NCBI GenBank assembly: GCA_005879255.1
Contig: VBKY01000330.1
Coordinates: 1-8,810 of the forward strand
Length of the DNA: 8,810 nucleotides
Direction of reading: 5' to 3'
Source of the DNA: Deltaproteobacteria bacterium
GTDB taxonomy: Bacteria; Desulfobacterota_B; Binatia; UBA9968
The notes below the pieces were generated by a model, which was given only the letters and a program-made list of their open reading frames with translations, was not told the origin of the DNA and made no database searches. Below are positions 6,324-8,810 of the stretch, piece by piece. The number at the start of each line of letters is the position of its first letter. Positions within the stretch are counted from its first letter, which is position 1. A program made the translations under genes and the position numbers.

Positions 6324-7350
6324 ATAAAAGCCGTCGGCTACAAAAAGCCCTTACCGATCGGTCATCCGGAGTCGCTCCTCGATGTGGAAGTTCCAGTTCC
6401 ACGTCCGGCAGGACGCGATCTTTTAGTTGAAGTCAAGGCAGTGTCGGTCAACCCGGTCGATGTAAAAGTACGGGCAAGTGTCGCGCCGGATGGCGACGAG
6501 TACAAAATTCTCGGCTGGGATGCTGCCGGCATTGTCAAAGAGGCGGGGCCCGAGACTTTTATGTTAAAACCCGGAGACGAGGTGTACTACGCCGGATCCA
6601 TTGCACGCTCCGGCACGAATGCTGAGTTTCATCTTGTCGACGAGCGCATCGTTGGTAAAAAGTGCTTTGCCGCTGACTACCATCACAGCTTGGGAGCTGC
6701 TCTTCGATCGTTTTGCGGTGAAGCCGGGAAACCCTGGGGATTCGGGACGTTTGCTGATAATCGGCGGTGCCGGTGGGGTCGGCTCCATCTTGATTCAGCT
6801 GGCGCGAAAGCTTACGGGTCTCACAATCATTGCGACCGCATCCCGCCCCGAGACCCACCAATGGTGCCTGGATCTTGGCGCACACCATGTCATCGATCAT
6901 CGGAAGCCGTTCTCCGAGCAACTGCGCGCGATCCATAGTCCCGAAGTCGAATACGTCGCAAGTCTTGCGGCCACTTCCGCGCACTATCCTGGATTGATCG
7001 ATGTGCTTGCGCCTCAGGGCCACTTCGGCCTCATCGATGATCCCGCTTCTCTCGATGCCCTGCCCTTGAAACGGAAAGCCGCTTCGCTGCACTGGGAATT
7101 CATGTTCACCCGTTCTCTTTTTGAGACCCAGGACATGATCGCGCAACATCGATTGCTGAATGAAGTGTCTGAGCTTGTCGATGCCGGGGTGATCCATACG
7201 ACGTTTGCAGAGTCGTTCGGCGCCATCAACGCAGCCAGGCGGAAGAAAGCCCATGCACTGATCGAGAGTGGCCGATCCCGCGGCAAGATAGTACTGGAAG
7301 GATTCTCATCCGATACCGAAGTTAGGGATCTCTCCGTTTCCGGTTCGTAA
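6324..7350 (+). pseudogene. Zinc-type alcohol dehydrogenase/quinone oxidoreductase (TIGR02817-like), frameshifted
   Basis: Two overlapping frames give the halves of one medium-chain dehydrogenase/reductase. The first frame reads KAVGYKKPLPIGHPESLLDV, VKAVSVNPVDVKVR, YKILGWDAAGIV, GDEVYYAGSIA, TNAEFHLVDERIVGKK. The second, from about 6664, continues ALPLTTITAWELLFDRFAVK, the NAD(P)H-binding LLIIGGAGGVGSILIQLARK (GGAGGVGS at 6763-6786), ATASRPETHQWCLDLGAHHV, SLHWEFMFTRSLFETQDMIA, HRLLNEVSELVDAGV and ALIESGRSRGKIVLEGF. Homologues carry about ten more residues (PKSLSFAEAA-like) at the junction near 6662-6664. A loss of about 29 nt explains both the gap and the frame change. The unshifted frame would stop at 6936-6938, before most of the cofactor domain. 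The expected ATG is ATA. A TTG at 6261 with GAGG upstream could give an extended start but not a full protein. The C-terminus runs 13 residues past the usual end. These proteins reduce quinones or enones with NAD(P)H; here that function is probably lost. Confidence 0.9.
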
Positions 7351-7375
7351 CGATTGCAGTCCATCAGTTGTCCAA

Positions 7376-7399
7376 GCAGGTCGACATTTCGACACCTGC
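7376..7399 (+). terminator. Strong hairpin after the dehydrogenase pseudogene, possible terminator
   Basis: GCAG (7376-7379) pairs with CTGC (7396-7399). GTCGA (7380-7384) pairs with TCGAC (7389-7393) around a CATT loop. A two-base AC bulge joins the two helices, giving nine pairs in all. It begins 26 nt after the stop. No U-tract follows, so it may act as an RNA 3'-end stabiliser or pause signal rather than a classic intrinsic terminator. Confidence 0.35.
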
Positions 7400-7612
7400 C
7401 GATAAGCAGTCGAATATTCTTCGTAACGATCTCTCCTCGCCAAATCGTAAAATCCTGATTTCGTAGGATACATATGTTTCCGGCCTTTGATCGAGTCTGG
7501 TACGCAGCTTGCTGACCAGGCTAATGCAACCAACCTGAAGAGAGCCAACGTCGACGTCCACCAATCTTGAACGGAAGAAACGTACCTTCAGAGTGTGCGT
7601 AGGAGAAGAGCT

Positions 7613-7789
7613 ATGCGGCAGCGAAAAGTTATCAGGACTACCTTGGGTGACCTCATCGTCGCGGTTACTGACGAGGTCATGCCCATCATCCGTGATCCAG
7701 CCGAAGCCTACATGGTGGTGTCATGGGTGCTCAATGACATCTTAACTCGCCAGCGTCTGCGCGATCACAAGCAGTCAGGACGAAAATAG
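7613..7789 (+). CDS. Small conserved-looking hypothetical protein (58 aa)
   Basis: ATG 7613 has AGGAGA (7601-7606) 6 nt upstream. GTG 7595 is in frame but has no ribosome site. The peptide is basic at both ends with an amphipathic, helix-rich core: TTLGDLIVAVTDEVMPIIRD, then PAEAYMVVSWVLNDILTRQR. I recall similar short proteins with a TTLGDLI...TDEV...VVSYILNDLL pattern in environmental bacteria, but I know no function and have not searched. There is no signal peptide, and the helices are too polar to be clear membrane segments, so a cytoplasmic helical-hairpin protein is plausible. It stands alone, more than 250 nt from the gene before it. Confidence 0.7.
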   Translation: MRQRKVIRTTLGDLIVAVTDEVMPIIRDPAEAYMVVSWVLNDILTRQRLRDHKQSGRK

Positions 7790-7964
7790 CAGAATTGATA
7801 GCGTCAGAGATGCAGCACCATTAAGAATATGGCGTCTTCGCCGCGGTCGCCGATGCCTCCTGAGCGGCAACCCGTGGTGGTATGCAGAAGCGCCGGCCGC
7901 TCCAGGTGGACAAGTCTTTCGTTTGGTGGGCACTATCGAAGACATGTCAAAATGGCAGCGGTAA
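7746..7964 (+). pseudogene. Probable PAS/PAC domain remnant without a start codon
   Basis: An open frame runs from after TAA 7743-7745 to TAA 7962-7964. It has no usable start in the relevant part, and its beginning overlaps the 58-aa gene. Its end reads WWYAEAPAAPGGQVFRLVGT followed by IEDMSKWQR. This fits the C-terminal half of a PAS_3-type fold with its PAC motif, typically W...A.P....G...R.VGT..DI. Immediately upstream, LRIWRLRRGRRC could be the RxxRxDG-like strand. Such domains occur in sensor kinases and diguanylate cyclases, but nothing of an output domain follows. It is best read as the leftover of a deleted signalling gene. The match is short, so chance is not excluded. Confidence 0.35.
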
Positions 7965-8166
7965 GTGGCGGCTGAGAGCGTGATAGATCTACCGCGACGC
8001 GCAAATTAAGCGGTGATGAAGTCGGATTCCGCGTGCCGACAAATTCGGCCCATTATAATACTCCGTTGGCCACCGATACGTTCGTGATGCCGATGGAAAG
8101 ATCTAGCCTAGCCTAGTAAAGACGAATCTGTTTCGCTGAGTGTACGTCACAAAGAGGGAGAGCAGT
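7790..8166. other. Intergenic stretch before the channel gene
   Basis: The first half is the PAS-like remnant ending at 7964. The second half holds a perfect TATAAT (8054-8059), a small CTAGC tandem repeat (8103-8116) and the channel gene's ribosome site (GAGGGAG, 8154-8160). No complete gene is seen. Confidence 0.5.
8054..8059 (+). promoter_or_regulatory. Candidate -10 box (TATAAT) for the channel gene
   Basis: A consensus TATAAT lies 107 nt before ATG 8167 on the coding strand in otherwise GC-richer sequence. No TTGACA-like -35 is found 16-19 nt upstream, so the promoter would need an activator or another recognition mode. The call rests on the hexamer alone. Confidence 0.3.
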
Positions 8167-8810
8167 ATGGCTGCCAACGTGGGTCTTTTGCTTATCGCGG
8201 TCGTCCTTATCGCGGGTGTCCTTTGGGACACATTCGAGACGATTATTCTGCCCCGGCGTGTAACTCGCCGTTTCCGACTACCTCGGCTTTTCTATCGCGC
8301 CACTTGGGTACCCTGGTCGGCGCTGGCGCGCCACGTGCCTGCGGGCAACCCGCGAGAATCCTTCCTCAGCTTCTTTGGACCGCTCTCCTTGCTGTTGCTG
8401 TTTGGCGCCTGGGCACTGAGCCTGATTCTTGGCTTTGCGCTCTTTCATTGGGCGATGGGTTCGCCACTCAACGTACGCAACGAAACTGTTAACTTTTGGA
8501 CGGACCTGTACCTGAGCGGCACCACTTTCTTTACCCTTGGTTTGGGAGATGTGACACCGCGGGGGGATATAGCGCGGACAGTTACGGTAATTGAGAGCGG
8601 TATCGGTTTCGGCTTCCTGGCGATTGTCATCGCCTACTTGCCAGTGCTATACGGGGCCTTTTCGCGACGGGAGGTGAACATCTCTCGGATGGATGCGCAC
8701 GCCGGTTCCCCGCCAACAGCAGGCGAACTGTTGCGGCGACATATCCAGGGGCAGAACGTGCAAGCACTCGGTCAATATCTCCACGACTGGGAGTCTTGGG
8801 TGGCGGAATT
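8167..8810 (+). CDS. Potassium-channel-like membrane protein, 3'-truncated by window edge
   Basis: ATG 8167 has GAGGGAG (8154-8160) 6 nt upstream. The first 214 codons are present and the frame is open at the window end. A first membrane segment (about 5-20) is followed by the basic TFETIILPRRVTRRFRLPR. A second membrane segment lies around 68-95 (FFGPLSLLLLFGAWALSLIL...). A pore helix and filter follow at 110-130 (FWTDLYLSGTTFFTLGLGDV), and a third membrane segment at about 138-162. This is the ion_trans_2 / two-helix pore layout of bacterial K+ channels, with TLGLGD (123-128) in place of the usual TVGYGD. After the last membrane segment comes a cytoplasmic region beginning FSRREVNISRMDAHAGSPP, which I recall as a common block of this uncharacterised channel family. 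Ion selectivity cannot be read from sequence. The gene is oriented away from the decayed region and has its own likely promoter. Confidence 0.85.
   Translation, partial: MAANVGLLLIAVVLIAGVLWDTFETIILPRRVTRRFRLPRLFYRATWVPWSALARHVPAGNPRESFLSFFGPLSLLLLFGAWALSLILGFALFHWAMGSPLNVRNETVNFWTDLYLSGTTFFTLGLGDVTPRGDIARTVTVIESGIGFGFLAIVIAYLPVLYGAFSRREVNISRMDAHAGSPPTAGELLRRHIQGQNVQALGQYLHDWESWVAE

Noticed and set aside
6559..7254. 231-codon minus-strand frame
   Set aside because: It is opposite the dehydrogenase pseudogene, whose plus-strand motifs are unmistakable, and has no motif of its own.
3780..7395. Near-identical 15-mers (CGATATTTCGACACC at 3782 and CGACATTTCGACACC at 7382) as dispersed repeats
   Set aside because: One mismatch in 15 nt between two places in 8.8 kb is expected by chance, and the flanks do not match.
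7829..7975. 48-codon ATG-started frame opposite in phase to the PAS-like remnant
   Set aside because: No ribosome site, low-information Ser/Pro/Arg composition, and the other frame has the recognisable motif.

Overview
The window looks like chromosomal DNA of a free-living Gram-negative bacterium. Evidence for this is a lipoprotein with a classic lipobox, several exported proteins, and ordinary Shine-Dalgarno signals, at roughly mid-50s % GC by eye. The gene families (DUF3300 with DUF2950, a YhdN-type aldo/keto reductase, DUF1348, a short-filter potassium channel) are familiar from soil Acidobacteriota, Proteobacteria and Desulfobacterota-like lineages. No marker gene fixes the phylum. I see no rRNA, tRNA, CRISPR array, transposase or phage gene.

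Positions 1-2146 hold a tandem pair of envelope proteins. The first is a 5'-truncated DUF3300 protein with a His/Trp-rich patch and a very glycine-rich tail. The second is a membrane-anchored DUF2950 protein. A DUF6655-like lipoprotein follows at 2377-2967. Positions 2968-3952 are about 1 kb without a convincing gene. This stretch contains a nested inverted-repeat element (3446-3520) that could fold as a three-way junction, and two very small candidate ORFs.

Positions 3953-5628 look like an operon: a 70-aa exported peptide of unknown family, a 136-aa exported protein of unknown family, and an intact aldo/keto reductase very similar to Bacillus YhdN (AKR11). The gaps are only 19 and 16 nt. Downstream are a DUF1348 (NTF2-like) protein and a TIGR02817-type quinone oxidoreductase/alcohol dehydrogenase. 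Both are damaged. The DUF1348 protein lacks about 7 residues of a conserved segment, in frame. The dehydrogenase has ATA where its ATG should be and a frameshifting loss of about 29 nt. A redox/stress module therefore seems to be partly decaying here, with the reductase still intact.

Positions 7351-8810 hold a 58-aa conserved-looking small protein, a probable leftover of a PAS domain (to 7964), a perfect TATAAT box, and the first 214 codons of a potassium-channel-like membrane protein with a TLGLGD filter, cut by the window end.

No new multi-gene system is evident. The points most worth checking are the clustered lesions in 5761-7350, the PAS remnant, the structured element at 3446-3520 and the two unknown exported proteins ahead of the reductase. 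Family names come from remembered sequence patterns; no search was run.
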